DNA of 45,826 bases from a virus. Each line of letters opens with the position of its first letter. Position 1 is the stretch's first letter. Below are positions 16,674 to 23,134 of the stretch, piece after piece. Made by a program: the position numbers and the translations under genes. The stretch is taken from IMG/VR virus record IMGVR_UViG_3300031365_000002, positions 1 through 45,826 of that record; one strand, 5' to 3'. The notes beneath the pieces were generated by a model that worked only from the letters and a program-made list of their open reading frames with translations, made no database searches and was not told where the DNA came from.

Positions 16674-16926
16674 TATTTTTCCTTTCAATATCAATTAACA
16701 ATGATAGTATTGATTTTGTTATTTTTAACATTTGTTCAGTTTCATCAATATTTAATTTGCTATCTTTTAACCTATTTTGAATAAGTTCTTTAACATCTTT
16801 TTCAATAGTTTCAGAAAGATAGTGGTTAAGAACTGATTGAAAACCCTTTAGTCGAGATAGCTTAAATTGATATATTTCTACAAGAGTTTTTCCTTCATCT
16901 TTTAAAATAGTTTTTTCTGTAATCAT
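16666..16926 (-). CDS. Hypothetical helical protein
   Basis: 86 residues, almost entirely alpha-helical with heptad-like hydrophobics (EQMLKITKSILSLLIDIERK). Starts by ATGA overlap with the nuclease gene upstream and its end overlaps the next start. Possibly a small dimeric accessory of the nuclease. Confidence 0.6.
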   Translation of the reverse strand: MITEKTILKDEGKTLVEIYQFKLSRLKGFQSVLNHYLSETIEKDVKELIQNRLKDSKLNIDETEQMLKITKSILSLLIDIERKNNG

Positions 16927-17786
16927 TTTTTAATCCTCACAAATGGACATTTTTGAGCAACTTCACAATAAAATTTACACCGAGTAGCCTCACCTTTTCG
17001 TTCTTCAATATATAAATTCTTCTTGCCCTGTTTAATATAATCAGCCATAACTTTTTTAGCTTTATCTAAACCATCACAAACCCCGCCTTTTAAGGCTGAC
17101 TTTCGGCCAACTGCCATCACAGCATATTTACTATCTTTTTGCCATTTACTAATATTTGAACACTCTCTCAGAGGATATTGTTCAAAAACTTCCAATCGTT
17201 CTTTAATATATTTATCTTGTTCAGCAAAACTCCAAACCCTAACTGGTAATCTTGCAAATGCTATTTTCGGATAATCATCTTTATACAAAGCTTGAGTTTT
17301 TGAAAAATCATCAAAGAAAATATCAAGAAACAATTTTTTTACTTCAAAACCACGTCGTCTCCACTGCCAGCAATAAACATTTACCTGTTTTTCATATTTA
17401 CTAATTTGACTATTTGGTTCGTTGCGATAAATCCAAGCCCAAATTTTCGACCGTTTATAATCAACTATTGTTTCAATGTCTTCAATATAATTATCAGCTT
17501 TGCCAACTATTGTCCATTTACCAATTACATCTTCCTGTTTAACTTCTGCAAATTCATCTTCCTCAATGTGTCCTTCAAGATACTGGTGTAAAGCATTTCC
17601 TTTAATAAATGGTAAGCGGTCAGATATATCAACCACCAATTCGTCATAATACTTCATTTTGAGACTTCGCACCAACGGCTCATCAATTAACTGTGTAACT
17701 GATATGCGATTTTCTTTCGGTGGATAATCTCTTGTCAATATATCAACAAGATATTGCGGCAAATTATATTTGTTTGTAAACTTCAA
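16923..17786 (-). CDS. PD-(D/E)XK nuclease, RecB/Cas4-like
   Basis: 287 residues. The nuclease core is visible: GNALHQYLEGH helix with His (motif I), IETIVDYKRSKIWAWI (the D...DYK motif) and KYEKQVNVYCWQWR (QxxxY-like motif IV). A C-terminal cysteine group (CKFYCEVAQKCPF) plus an upstream Cys in GGVCDG resembles the Fe-S cluster of Cas4/AddB-type RecB nucleases. Probably the phage recombination exonuclease working with SSB and NinB/NinG. Confidence 0.75.
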   Translation of the reverse strand: MKFTNKYNLPQYLVDILTRDYPPKENRISVTQLIDEPLVRSLKMKYYDELVVDISDRLPFIKGNALHQYLEGHIEEDEFAEVKQEDVIGKWTIVGKADNYIEDIETIVDYKRSKIWAWIYRNEPNSQISKYEKQVNVYCWQWRRRGFEVKKLFLDIFFDDFSKTQALYKDDYPKIAFARLPVRVWSFAEQDKYIKERLEVFEQYPLRECSNISKWQKDSKYAVMAVGRKSALKGGVCDGLDKAKKVMADYIKQGKKNLYIEERKGEATRCKFYCEVAQKCPFVRIKK

Positions 17787-18049
17787 AATTTATTCCTTAT
17801 TTTTGCATTAGATACATCCAATCTTTTTACATTAAAAGATTTTAACAATTCCCTATCTTTTTGAGCAAGTAATTTAATTTCCTGCAATTTTTTATAAACT
17901 TCTGGTGAACTTCGTTTAATATTTGAAACTACTTTTTTAATACTTTCTACTGTGCATTTTAGTTCCTTTGCTGCTTCTTTATAGGTTTTTCCAGCACCCA
18001 TCGAATACGGTGCAATCAAATTTATTACTTCAATCTGACGTTTTGTCAT
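17783..18049 (-). CDS. Helix-turn-helix regulator (sigma region 4/LuxR-like)
   Basis: 88 residues. KRQIEVINLIAPYSMGAGKTYKEAAKELKCTVESIKKVV (residues 3-41, quoted here in part only by its ends) shows the Tyr/Ala/helix-turn-helix pattern of sigma region 4 and LuxR-type domains; the rest is a charged helix. It is the first gene after the palindromic promoter at 18067-18092 and has an AGAGGCAACTATT ribosome site. It may regulate the early-to-replication switch or act as a small-terminase-like DNA binder. Confidence 0.65.
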   Translation of the reverse strand: MTKRQIEVINLIAPYSMGAGKTYKEAAKELKCTVESIKKVVSNIKRSSPEVYKKLQEIKLLAQKDRELLKSFNVKRLDVSNAKIRNKF

Positions 18050-18097
18050 AATAGTTGCCTCTATATATTATACCAAAAAGACCCCGTTTTTGATACA
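18050..18097 (-). promoter_or_regulatory. Leftward palindromic promoter PL1
   Basis: On the minus strand an extended -10 (TGG followed by TATAAT, the hexamer at 18067-18072) lies against the inverted repeat CAAAAAGACCCCGTTTTTG (18074-18092, plus-strand reading). The same palindrome occurs at 28766-28786 in the main divergent region. The palindrome overlaps the usual -35 position, so it is probably an operator or activator site. It drives the HTH-nuclease-SSB-helicase-primase operon. Confidence 0.6.
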
Positions 18098-18149
18098 ATT
18101 TCCAAGATTTCTCAAATAAAACCTACAAATACTGATTTATTTTTCATAG
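18098..18149. other. AT-rich spacer upstream of PL1
   Basis: About 50 bases of AT-rich DNA between the 18150-18353 gene and PL1 with no reading frame; it could hold the -35 contacts or an UP element. Nothing else seen. Confidence 0.3.
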
Positions 18150-18353
18150 CTAACTGATACAATCGTTATTATCAGAGTAACTTGTTTCAGAATATACTAT
18201 ATTATAGTCTTCAGCAAATTCTTTACCGCAATCCAAACAAATAGCCGGATACCGAAGTGTAGTATCCAAAATTTCTGCTTCACCATAATCAAGATTGTTG
18301 CTACCACATTTAGGACATTCCCCCAAACATTCTTTAGTCTCTGTGTAAATCAT
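18150..18353 (-). CDS. Zinc-ribbon protein
   Basis: 67 residues with CPKCGSNN near 14-21 and CLDCGKEF near 39-46: a classical two-knuckle zinc ribbon. The rest is acidic. It ends just upstream of the PL1 promoter, so it is the last gene of its operon. Start overlaps the previous gene's stop by four bases. Confidence 0.65.
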   Translation of the reverse strand: MIYTETKECLGECPKCGSNNLDYGEAEILDTTLRYPAICLDCGKEFAEDYNIVYSETSYSDNNDCIS

Positions 18354-18544
18354 TCTTCAATTCCTTTATTTGGTTGAACCATATCATACGATTGATATTC
18401 ACAATCAACTGGTCTTATCCATACACCATTTTCATCCTCAAATTCAACTATATCATCGCCAACAAATTTTTGTCTTACACATTTTCCATCTTCATTAAAA
18501 TACTGATACACACAACCACTTGTTATTTTAGTAAACTCTTTCAT
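18350..18544 (-). CDS. Hypothetical beta-rich protein
   Basis: 64 residues; alternating strands (GCVYQYFNEDGKCVRQKFVG, DDIVEFEDENGVWIRPVD) suggest a small barrel. Translationally coupled on both sides by ATGA-type overlaps. Not recognised. Confidence 0.55.
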   Translation of the reverse strand: MKEFTKITSGCVYQYFNEDGKCVRQKFVGDDIVEFEDENGVWIRPVDCEYQSYDMVQPNKGIEE

Positions 18545-18718
18545 TCTTCAATCTCCTCAATACTATTTAGAACTCGATTATCACTATCAAGAATTCTGGT
18601 TTCCATCTCATTTTCTTCACCATTATCTATAATTTTCCAAGCCTCATCTTTACTTTCAGCCTCTACAATTACTTCTTTAGCAACGCTCTCGTGCCATCTA
18701 ACTCTATACTCTTTCATT
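18542..18718 (-). CDS. YxV-family small protein
   Basis: 58 residues beginning MKEYRVRWHESVAKEVIVEA, followed by an SKDEAWKII helix and an acidic tail ending EEIEE. Same plan as the proteins at 12903, 20573 and 22900: strand, VxA strand, helix. AAAGGAGATATAAA ribosome site; ATGA overlap with the next gene. Unknown function. Confidence 0.6.
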
Positions 18719-18940
18719 TTATATCTCCTTTACTTTGGCAATAGCTTTATCGAGCAGCTCCACAATCTCTTTGAGTCCGTGAGTCCATTCGGGGGCATAA
18801 AGTTCTTGAATACTTGACCATTCACCTTGAAGAGCAGAGGCTTTATTTCTCACTTTTTCGCACACCGCCAGCAAATTAGGTGCTGCTTTTTCTAATTTTC
18901 TTCTTTTTTCTTGATTAGGCTGTTTTCTTTGTTTTAGCAT
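18719..18940 (-). CDS. Hypothetical helical phage protein
   Basis: 73 residues: basic N-terminus (LKQRKQPNQEKRRKLEKAAP), then LLAVCEKVRNKASAL and a C-terminal LLDKAIAKVKEI helix. Resembles the small helical proteins common in phage early regions that carry APNLLAACE-type motifs. Function unknown. Confidence 0.6.
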   Translation of the reverse strand: MLKQRKQPNQEKRRKLEKAAPNLLAVCEKVRNKASALQGEWSSIQELYAPEWTHGLKEIVELLDKAIAKVKEI

Positions 18941-18941
18941 T

Positions 18942-19124
18942 TTAACTATTCTCCAATCTCATACAAAATTGCCATACATCCAATTTGAATTTCTCATACG
19001 TTGTAAATACATAAAACATCAATACCATTTCTATTATTGCTTGAATATCATATGGACACAATTTGATTTTTTGACCAATATCGTGAATAAGATAATACAT
19101 TTGTTGTTTAGAAAGCACTATCAA
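18942..19124 (-). CDS. Hypothetical protein
   Basis: 60 residues beginning MIVLSKQQMYYLIHDIGQKI; helical and hydrophobic (IEMVLMFYVFTTYEKF). Its start overlaps the upstream membrane peptide gene by 17 bases. Not recognised. Confidence 0.5.
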   Translation of the reverse strand: MIVLSKQQMYYLIHDIGQKIKLCPYDIQAIIEMVLMFYVFTTYEKFKLDVWQFCMRLENS

Positions 19125-19227
19125 TCTCCCTTAACACTGGCAATAAGTGTGCTAACCAATATGCAAGAACAATCCCTGCGAATAATAAGAGCATCATTAA
19201 GTAAGTTATCAGTATCCAAAATCTCAT
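19108..19227 (-). CDS. Small single-span membrane protein
   Basis: 39 residues: RFWILITYLMMLLLFAGIVL forms one membrane helix, then AYWLAHLLPVLREIDSAF. A strong AAAGGAGTGGAAATA site precedes the ATG. One of several tiny membrane proteins of the early region. Confidence 0.55.
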   Translation of the reverse strand: MRFWILITYLMMLLLFAGIVLAYWLAHLLPVLREIDSAF

Positions 19228-19288
19228 ATTATTTCCACTCCTTTCATAAGTAAATAGTTAAAAGTAAAAACTGTGATAATTGCTCGTT

Positions 19289-19492
19289 TTATTTTGGCCT
19301 CCAGAACTTCCACCACTTGCGGCAATATCCGTCCCAATGCTCAAGTCCTTGACAATGGTTAACCATAGTTGCATATTTATCAGTATTTACAAAATCAGGA
19401 TTATAACACCTTACAAAAAATAGCACAAAGTATCGGAAACTAAACCCTCTTCCGTGCCACCATTTACAATCTTTACAGCGTTTCTTTTTCAT
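19289..19492 (-). CDS. Cys/Trp-rich small protein
   Basis: 67 residues with CKDCKWWHGRG at the start, later Cys in RCYNPDF, NHCQGLEHW and YCRKWWKFW. The conserved spacing suggests a zinc site and the aromatic ends a membrane- or nucleic-acid-associated protein. Such CxxC-WW proteins occur widely in phages as unknowns. Confidence 0.6.
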   Translation of the reverse strand: MKKKRCKDCKWWHGRGFSFRYFVLFFVRCYNPDFVNTDKYATMVNHCQGLEHWDGYCRKWWKFWRPK

Positions 19493-19624
19493 TCATCCTC
19501 TCCTTCCTGCTTAATTCTGTCTATTTCTTCTCTGTATGTATCTTTAATTTCATTTCTTATCCCTTGCATCTTCGGGATTTTCTGCTTCTAATTCGTAAGT
19601 GATATTCACAATATAAGTTTTTAT
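19489..19624 (-). pseudogene. Decayed YxV-family gene
   Basis: Reading from 19624, ATA-AAA-ACT-TAT gives (M/I)KTYIVNITYELEAENPEDA, which fits the YxV family exactly, but the start codon is ATA and the frame ends early at TGA (19550-19552). The second half of such a protein (NEIKDTYREEIDRIKQEGEDE) continues in another frame, open from an ATG at 19569 to 19489. So one frameshift and a lost start have broken a full-length copy; the 26-residue ATG frame may still be translated. Confidence 0.5.
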
Positions 19625-19658
19625 CTGTCTAATCCCCTACTTTTAACATAATAATCTT

Positions 19659-19919
19659 TTAATGTTCCCCTAATTTTTGATTTTGATATTCAATACTGCC
19701 TTTTGTTCCTGATTTTACTTCTGTTCGAGACGGCACATAATTTCCCCAATAATCTCGATAGCCCTGTTCACCTAAAACACATTCGCCAGAATTTATCGCT
19801 GCCATCGCTGCTCGACCAATAGCACCTTCCATTTTCCAAGCTGCTCCAGAATTGATAAGCTCTTGCAATGCTTCAATTTCCTCGGTTCTTGTTTCACATT
19901 CATACAGTGCTTTACTCAT
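19659..19919 (-). CDS. Conserved hypothetical phage protein
   Basis: 86 residues: SKALYECETRTEEIEALQEL, then WKMEGAIGRAAMAAINSGEC and GYRDYWGNYVPSRTEVKSGT. This arrangement is known to me as a recurrent unknown in phages and mobile elements, probably a small two-part helical/loop protein. No biochemical role known. Confidence 0.65.
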   Translation of the reverse strand: MSKALYECETRTEEIEALQELINSGAAWKMEGAIGRAAMAAINSGECVLGEQGYRDYWGNYVPSRTEVKSGTKGSIEYQNQKLGEH

Positions 19920-19929
19920 TTTATGTCCC

Positions 19930-19998
19930 CTAATACTTTCTCAAATCGTTACTAAAAATATCCGGCTCACCCTGATAATACAATAATTGATTTTTCAT
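19930..19998 (-). CDS. Possible 22-residue peptide
   Basis: Reads MKNQLLYYQGEPDIFSNDL and ends RKY. The ATG overlaps the previous stop (TAATG) and GGGATAAAGTA serves as ribosome site. Too short to judge by sequence alone; otherwise the 78 bases here are spacer. Confidence 0.3.
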   Translation of the reverse strand: MKNQLLYYQGEPDIFSNDLRKY

Positions 19999-20276
19999 TA
20001 CTTTATCCCTACAATGTCAACAAAAGAATTTTTTGCTTCTATTTTTTGCACCATAACACACTCTTGTTTATTATATCCACAAATAGCCTTACATATTTTA
20101 TTTATATGAATAGCGGCAGCAAAATTATTAGTTAAAATCTCAATACATAAACCCTTCTCTTTTTTGCCTTGCCAGTATCCAATAGTTTCAAAAACCGTAA
20201 AACCACTAAACTTTTCGGCAATCAATTCACAAATCCATTTCTTACGTTTGTTTTCAGTAAACAATCTATATAACAT
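19998..20276 (-). CDS. Hypothetical protein
   Basis: 92 residues: YRLFTENKRKKWICELIAEK, GFTVFETIGYWQGKKEKGLC, CVMVQKIEAKNSFVDIVGIK. Pattern of three or four strands with two helices, like a ferredoxin-type fold. Unknown function; widespread as an unknown in phage early regions. Confidence 0.6.
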   Translation of the reverse strand: MLYRLFTENKRKKWICELIAEKFSGFTVFETIGYWQGKKEKGLCIEILTNNFAAAIHINKICKAICGYNKQECVMVQKIEAKNSFVDIVGIK

Positions 20277-20640
20277 TTCGTAAACTCCGAATAGGTCTAA
20301 ATTTGCTTATAGTTTTGAAACATAAAATAACTGTGTAAAAATCATTTTGTCGCAAATAACGTCTGATTATGTTTTTTTGCTTATCGCTCAAACTGCAATA
20401 ATACTCAATGGCTATTATATCACCAGACGTTTTTATACGCAAACCATAATCAAATTCTAAAAATCTATTGACACCATAACCAAATTGTCTTTGACAAACT
20501 ATATCGTGTTTGACACCTGCCGAACACTCAATAACTTTACCTTTTTGTGTTACTAAACAATTCATAATAAACTTAATCAACAAGCACAGTACTAAGTAAA
20601 GTATAATCTGCATCAAGAAGCCGATAATTATCAGTTTCAC
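20266..20640 (-). CDS. Hypothetical protein, start uncertain
   Basis: Up to 124 residues from GTG 20640, with a hydrophobic N-terminus (GFLMQIILYLVLCLLIKFIM); ATG at 20565 would give a soluble protein starting MNCLVTQKGKVIECSAGVKH. The longer form overlaps the upstream gene by 68 bases, which speaks for a later start. The soluble part is beta-rich with several Cys and the basic end FRPIRSLRNVI. Not recognised. Confidence 0.5.
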   Translation of the reverse strand: MKLIIIGFLMQIILYLVLCLLIKFIMNCLVTQKGKVIECSAGVKHDIVCQRQFGYGVNRFLEFDYGLRIKTSGDIIAIEYYCSLSDKQKNIIRRYLRQNDFYTVILCFKTISKFRPIRSLRNVI

Positions 20641-20737
20641 CTGACATTACTATTTCTTTTGCTTCTTTTTCATTTTTTGCATCCACAGTTACTCGTTTTA
20701 TTTCGGTTTGACTCCAAGTTACCTCATACCTTGCCAT
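20573..20737 (-). CDS. YxV-family small protein
   Basis: 54 residues: MARYEVTWSQTEIKRVTVDA then KNEKEAKEIV and a short strand-rich tail (YRLLDADYTLLSTVLVD). Ribosome site AGAGGATATAAA comes from the downstream end of hairpin element D1. Same plan as the copies at 18542, 22900 and 12903. Function unknown. Confidence 0.6.
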   Translation of the reverse strand: MARYEVTWSQTEIKRVTVDAKNEKEAKEIVMSGETDNYRLLDADYTLLSTVLVD

Positions 20738-20751
20738 TTTATATCCTCTCA

Positions 20752-20780
20752 TTTATTATTGCTGGCAATCCGTTGCCATT
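20752..20780 (-). repeat. Cassette hairpin element D1
   Basis: On the minus strand GGCAACGGATTGCC (stem GGCAA/TTGCC, 20764-20777) followed by AGCAATAATAAATGAGAGG. It resembles the D2 and D3 elements at 22621 and 23094 in stem, GGA loop and the GCAATAATAAAT tail, but lacks the GCTAACCGC part. Located directly after the 20784-21101 gene and before a YxV gene. Confidence 0.55.
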
Positions 20781-20783
20781 TGA

Positions 20784-21101
20784 CTATAAATTCTTATCAT
20801 TATGAACAATTGTTTCATAATCACTATCGTCGTTGTCCTCTAATGGCTGCGGTTCGTCGGATTTGTCATTGTCTGCATCTGCAAAACTAAACGATACATC
20901 GTCTGACTTTGACGGTTCTGCAAAACGATACTCCAATTGTTCTTTTGCTGCATCAATAGCAGCAAGTATTTTGTCGATGTCGTCTTGGTCATAATCGTAA
21001 TTTGCACCTGACAAATTACCGACAAGCCGAAATGCTTTAAGCAAAGCCGTCATTCGCTTTTCAGCCAAACGTCTAAATTTATCCTGTTTGTTCTCTGCCA
21101 T
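20784..21101 (-). CDS. Conserved helical protein with acidic tail
   Basis: 105 residues. EKRMTALLKAFRLVGNLSGA, NYDYDQDDIDKILAAIDAAK are characteristic of a small family common on plasmids and phages, with a VGNLSN.NY.Y motif; its function is unknown. The C-terminal third is acidic and low complexity (DDSDYET, NDKSDEPQ). It is transcribed from the sigma70-like promoter of element U1 and preceded by GAGAGGATAACTT. Confidence 0.65.
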   Translation of the reverse strand: MAENKQDKFRRLAEKRMTALLKAFRLVGNLSGANYDYDQDDIDKILAAIDAAKEQLEYRFAEPSKSDDVSFSFADADNDKSDEPQPLEDNDDSDYETIVHNDKNL

Positions 21102-21121
21102 AAGTTATCCTCTCATTTTAA

Positions 21122-21172
21122 GTTATCAAAGAACCTATACTTAAAGTATACTATATATTTAGGCAAAGTCAA
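21122..21172 (-). promoter_or_regulatory. Leftward promoter U1 with palindromic operator
   Basis: Minus-strand -35 TTGACT (21167-21172), 16-base spacer, -10 TATACT (21145-21150). The -10 is part of the inverted repeat TATACTTTAAGTATA (21136-21150), a likely repressor or activator site, followed by AGGTTCTTTGATAA. The same element without sequence decay is at 23358-23394 (U3). The -35 overlaps the end of the metallopeptidase gene. Confidence 0.7.
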
Positions 21173-21558
21173 ATAACTTTACAAAATTCTTTCCATTGTT
21201 TCAGTTTCATTATTCGTTCTGCTGCTGTTCTATATTCAGAGTCGCCTTTTACTAACAAAAAAATGGTTTTATCAATAAATACTCTTATCAATACAGGATT
21301 GTCTTTTATATGCTTCATTACAAATCTCATAGCGTGATATTCGGCCAATGTATGATTGTAAAGTGTCATACATCGACAACCTTCGGCGTGGTGTATTGCG
21401 TGTCCTATTTCGTGTAATAAACACCCCATTTTGACAGCACCTCTCAAATCTTTGTCAATGAGAATACATTTTTCGAGAGGGTGATATTCACCATTGCCAT
21501 AAACTGAACGATAATATATTTTAACAGGTGATAATTTCTTAATTTCTGTTAGTGTCAT
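21169..21558 (-). CDS. Zinc metallopeptidase-like protein (HExxH)
   Basis: 129 residues. HEIGHAIHH (residues 49-57) gives the HExxH zinc site and AEYHAMRF (72-79) supplies the downstream Glu, as in ImmA/IrrE and related small gluzincins. It is the size of the bare catalytic domain. A second protein here (24668-25117) shares the EYHAMR motif. In phages such peptidases may cut host repressors or toxins; the target is unknown. The DNA-binding partner of ImmA is not present. Confidence 0.7.
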   Translation of the reverse strand: MTLTEIKKLSPVKIYYRSVYGNGEYHPLEKCILIDKDLRGAVKMGCLLHEIGHAIHHAEGCRCMTLYNHTLAEYHAMRFVMKHIKDNPVLIRVFIDKTIFLLVKGDSEYRTAAERIMKLKQWKEFCKVI

Positions 21559-21690
21559 TATAATTCCTACAATTCATACAATCGTTACAAGCCCGTCTGT
21601 AAATAATCGTACACCCTTATACTACTTACTAACATAGTATGCATACATAAACCCATATACTCATATACACTATTTGTCTAAATGTTAGCA
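21559..21690. other. Non-coding spacer
   Basis: 130 bases with no supported reading frame. It holds ACATAGTATGCATACATA-type short inverted repeats and several CATATA/TATACT steps; possibly a promoter or protein-binding site for the upstream part of the metallopeptidase gene. Confidence 0.3.
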
Positions 21691-21756
21691 TTACAATTTC
21701 CTCAATAATACGATTGATAATGCAGCAATTATCAGTATTGTCAGTATAGTGTCCAT
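21691..21756 (-). CDS. Tiny membrane peptide
   Basis: 21 residues: MDTILTILIIAALSIVLLRK plus L, a single membrane helix with a basic end, so inside-positive topology. Starts five bases after the previous stop; ribosome site weak (GGGGTTGAAATA). Confidence 0.35.
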   Translation of the reverse strand: MDTILTILIIAALSIVLLRKL

Positions 21757-21760
21757 TATT

Positions 21761-21901
21761 TCAACCCCAAATGATTGTAATATATCCCAAATGATAAGTT
21801 TTACTATTTTCCATATACACCGCACCCCAAATCCAATAGTTCCATAATCCAATATAAAGTCGTTTTATACTGCAATGCCATAATTGTTTATATGCTGCCA
21901 T
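21761..21901 (-). CDS. Hypothetical Trp/Tyr-rich peptide
   Basis: 46 residues (AAYKQLWHCSIKRLYIGLWN and YWIWGAVYMENSKTY). A strong TTGGAGGCAATAAA site precedes the ATG, supporting translation. Amphipathic, perhaps membrane surface associated. Not recognised. Confidence 0.5.
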   Translation of the reverse strand: MAAYKQLWHCSIKRLYIGLWNYWIWGAVYMENSKTYHLGYITIIWG

Positions 21902-21958
21902 TTTATTGCCTCCAAATAAATGTTAAAAGTGGCGTATTATACTACCACCGAAAACTGC

Positions 21959-22189
21959 CTACTCCACAGGGATTTTGCAAGCTGTTAAAAACTTATCATA
22001 GTCAAAAGGGATTTCGCAAGCTGCAATAAATCTATCTACATCAAAACGTGGGTTAGTGCTTGCAAAATAGTTACAAAGATTGTATTCTATATTCTCTAAA
22101 ACCAATTCTGTCGGCGTTCCCCCCTCAAAATCCTCTTTTGCTTCTTTGAGAACAGTTGCAATCGCCTTGTAGTCTTTTTTACTCATCAT
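21959..22189 (-). CDS. Hypothetical protein with C-terminal tandem repeat
   Basis: 76 residues. The C-terminus holds two near-identical units, FDVDRFIAACEIP and FDYDKFLTACKIP, produced by a short DNA duplication (GGGATTT[TC]GCAAGCTG repeated). N-terminus DYKAIATVLKEAKEDF resembles helical phage proteins of the early region. Function unknown. Confidence 0.55.
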   Translation of the reverse strand: MMSKKDYKAIATVLKEAKEDFEGGTPTELVLENIEYNLCNYFASTNPRFDVDRFIAACEIPFDYDKFLTACKIPVE

Positions 22190-22301
22190 TACTCAAGCCC
22201 CCTAACATACCGCCAATAATAGTCAATACTAAACTGCCATAAACTACTGCAAAATAAAGGTCTATAGCATCCGGTTTCCAAAATGTTATTATAGTATTCA
22301 T
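22179..22301 (-). CDS. Small membrane protein
   Basis: 40 residues: NTIITFWKPDAIDLYFAVVY then GSLVLTIIGGMLGGLSNDE, one membrane helix with GG-rich segment. Overlaps the next gene's start by 11 bases. Unknown. Confidence 0.45.
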   Translation of the reverse strand: MNTIITFWKPDAIDLYFAVVYGSLVLTIIGGMLGGLSNDE

Positions 22302-22303
22302 TG

Positions 22304-22462
22304 TCAATCCAATAATTGTTTTACATTATTGACTACAATTTGACACAAAGTATCTATAATTGCACTCTTATCTTGTATGATTTTATCATCAAGATAGGTT
22401 ATAATATCTTCTTGTATCTGTTCTTGTATGCTTTTTATGTTTTTTATGCTTATAGTATCCAC
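22304..22462 (-). CDS. Hypothetical helical protein
   Basis: 52 residues from GTG 22462 (site AAGGGA eight bases upstream); a TTG at 22540 would give 78 residues but has no ribosome site. Helical: KNIKSIQEQIQEDIITYLDD and CQIVVNNVKQLLD. Unknown. Confidence 0.45.
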   Translation of the reverse strand: MDTISIKNIKSIQEQIQEDIITYLDDKIIQDKSAIIDTLCQIVVNNVKQLLD

Positions 22463-22593
22463 TGGCTTGTTCCCTTCACTGGCTGCCTTAACAACTGTTG
22501 CTCTCTTGACAGCGTGCGTGGTTTGCTTGTGTGTCGCCAAGCTGCCAAATACAACAAAATTATTGTTAATGCAAATATCATTTTAAGTCCCAT
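22450..22593 (-). CDS. Small membrane-anchored basic peptide
   Basis: 47 residues from ATG 22593 (or 43 from 22581): GLKMIFALTIILLYLAAWRH membrane helix then a basic tail (SKPRTLSREQQLLRQPVKG). Overlaps the next start by 13 bases. Lies directly after hairpin element D2. Confidence 0.4.
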   Translation of the reverse strand: MGLKMIFALTIILLYLAAWRHTSKPRTLSREQQLLRQPVKGTSQWIL

Positions 22594-22620
22594 AACTATT
22601 GAACCATCTCGTTCAGAATG

Positions 22621-22661
22621 TTATTATTGCAAGGCATCCTTGCCTTTAGCGGTTAGCTATT
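22621..22661 (-). repeat. Cassette hairpin element D2
   Basis: 41 bases identical to D3 (23094-23134) except one base. Minus-strand reading: AATAGCTAACCGC, then AAAGGCAAGGATGCCTT with stem AAGGCA/TGCCTT and loop AGGA, then GCAATAATAA. It contains the stop of the 22657-22863 gene. Its GCTAACCGCT is the inverse complement of AGCGGTTAGC in the upstream element U2, so the gene is flanked by inverted repeats. Confidence 0.8.
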
Positions 22662-22863
22662 GTTTGATAATTGTACGACCAATTGTTGTAACTGCAAGCA
22701 CCATTGGCTCACCACATTCACAATAAACCTCTTTGTCGTCCGGCACGTTCCAGTAGTCGCCAGCATTTGCTGAATATTGTGCACCACAAGCTGGACAAAA
22801 CAGTCTCTCATCTGCTCGGTCTTTGTTTAGTATTTGGTCTGCCAAATCTCCATATGTAATCAT
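22657..22863 (-). CDS. Zinc-ribbon protein in cassette 2
   Basis: 68 residues with CPACGAQY near 23-30 and YCECGEPM near 47-54, a zinc ribbon; ends in GRTIIKQ. Bracketed by repeat elements U2 and D2. It shares no sequence with the gene in cassette 3 except cysteine richness, so the flanks rather than the gene are conserved. Confidence 0.65.
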   Translation of the reverse strand: MITYGDLADQILNKDRADERLFCPACGAQYSANAGDYWNVPDDKEVYCECGEPMVLAVTTIGRTIIKQ

Positions 22864-22873
22864 ATAGTCCCTG

Positions 22874-22906
22874 CCTTTCTGCTAACCGCTATAAACTTAT
22901 CAAAGA
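22874..22906 (-). repeat. Cassette upstream element U2
   Basis: 33 bases identical to 23322-23354: minus-strand TCTTTGATAAGTTTATAGCG followed by GTTAGCAGAAAGG. Includes the AGGCAGGG-type ribosome site region. Unlike U1 and U3 it lacks the upstream promoter; instead the 22900-23073 gene ends inside it (its TGA is in CTTTGATAAG). Confidence 0.8.
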
Positions 22907-23073
22907 GCATCGTTAAAACTTTGCATTGCCGCATCAGCTTCTTTGTCGTCCAATTTAATATCGCAAATATCTTTTGATAAATGTTCCTCGCCAGTGTGTT
23001 TGCAAAGTCTAACTGCGTGTTCCTCACTTTCAGCTTCAACTACTACTTCAATCGTTACTCTATACTTTGCCAT
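22900..23073 (-). CDS. YxV-family small protein
   Basis: 57 residues: MAKYRVTIEVVVEAESEEHA, then VRLCKHTGEEHLSKDICDI and an acidic helix. Same plan as the copies at 12903, 18542 and 20573. It follows hairpin D3 with an AAAGGGTTTGATT site and ends within U2. Function unknown. Confidence 0.6.
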   Translation of the reverse strand: MAKYRVTIEVVVEAESEEHAVRLCKHTGEEHLSKDICDIKLDDKEADAAMQSFNDAL

Positions 23074-23093
23074 AATCAAACCCTTTCATTTAT

Positions 23094-23134
23094 TTATTAT
23101 TGCAAGGCATCCTTGCCTTTGGCGGTTAGCTATT
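23094..23134 (-). repeat. Cassette hairpin element D3
   Basis: 41 bases, 40 identical to D2. Contains the stop codon of the 23126-23311 gene, but in a different frame relative to the repeat than in D2 (TAA against TAG), showing the repeat is not simply shared coding sequence. Followed by AATAATAAATAAATGAAAGG and the YxV gene. Confidence 0.8.
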
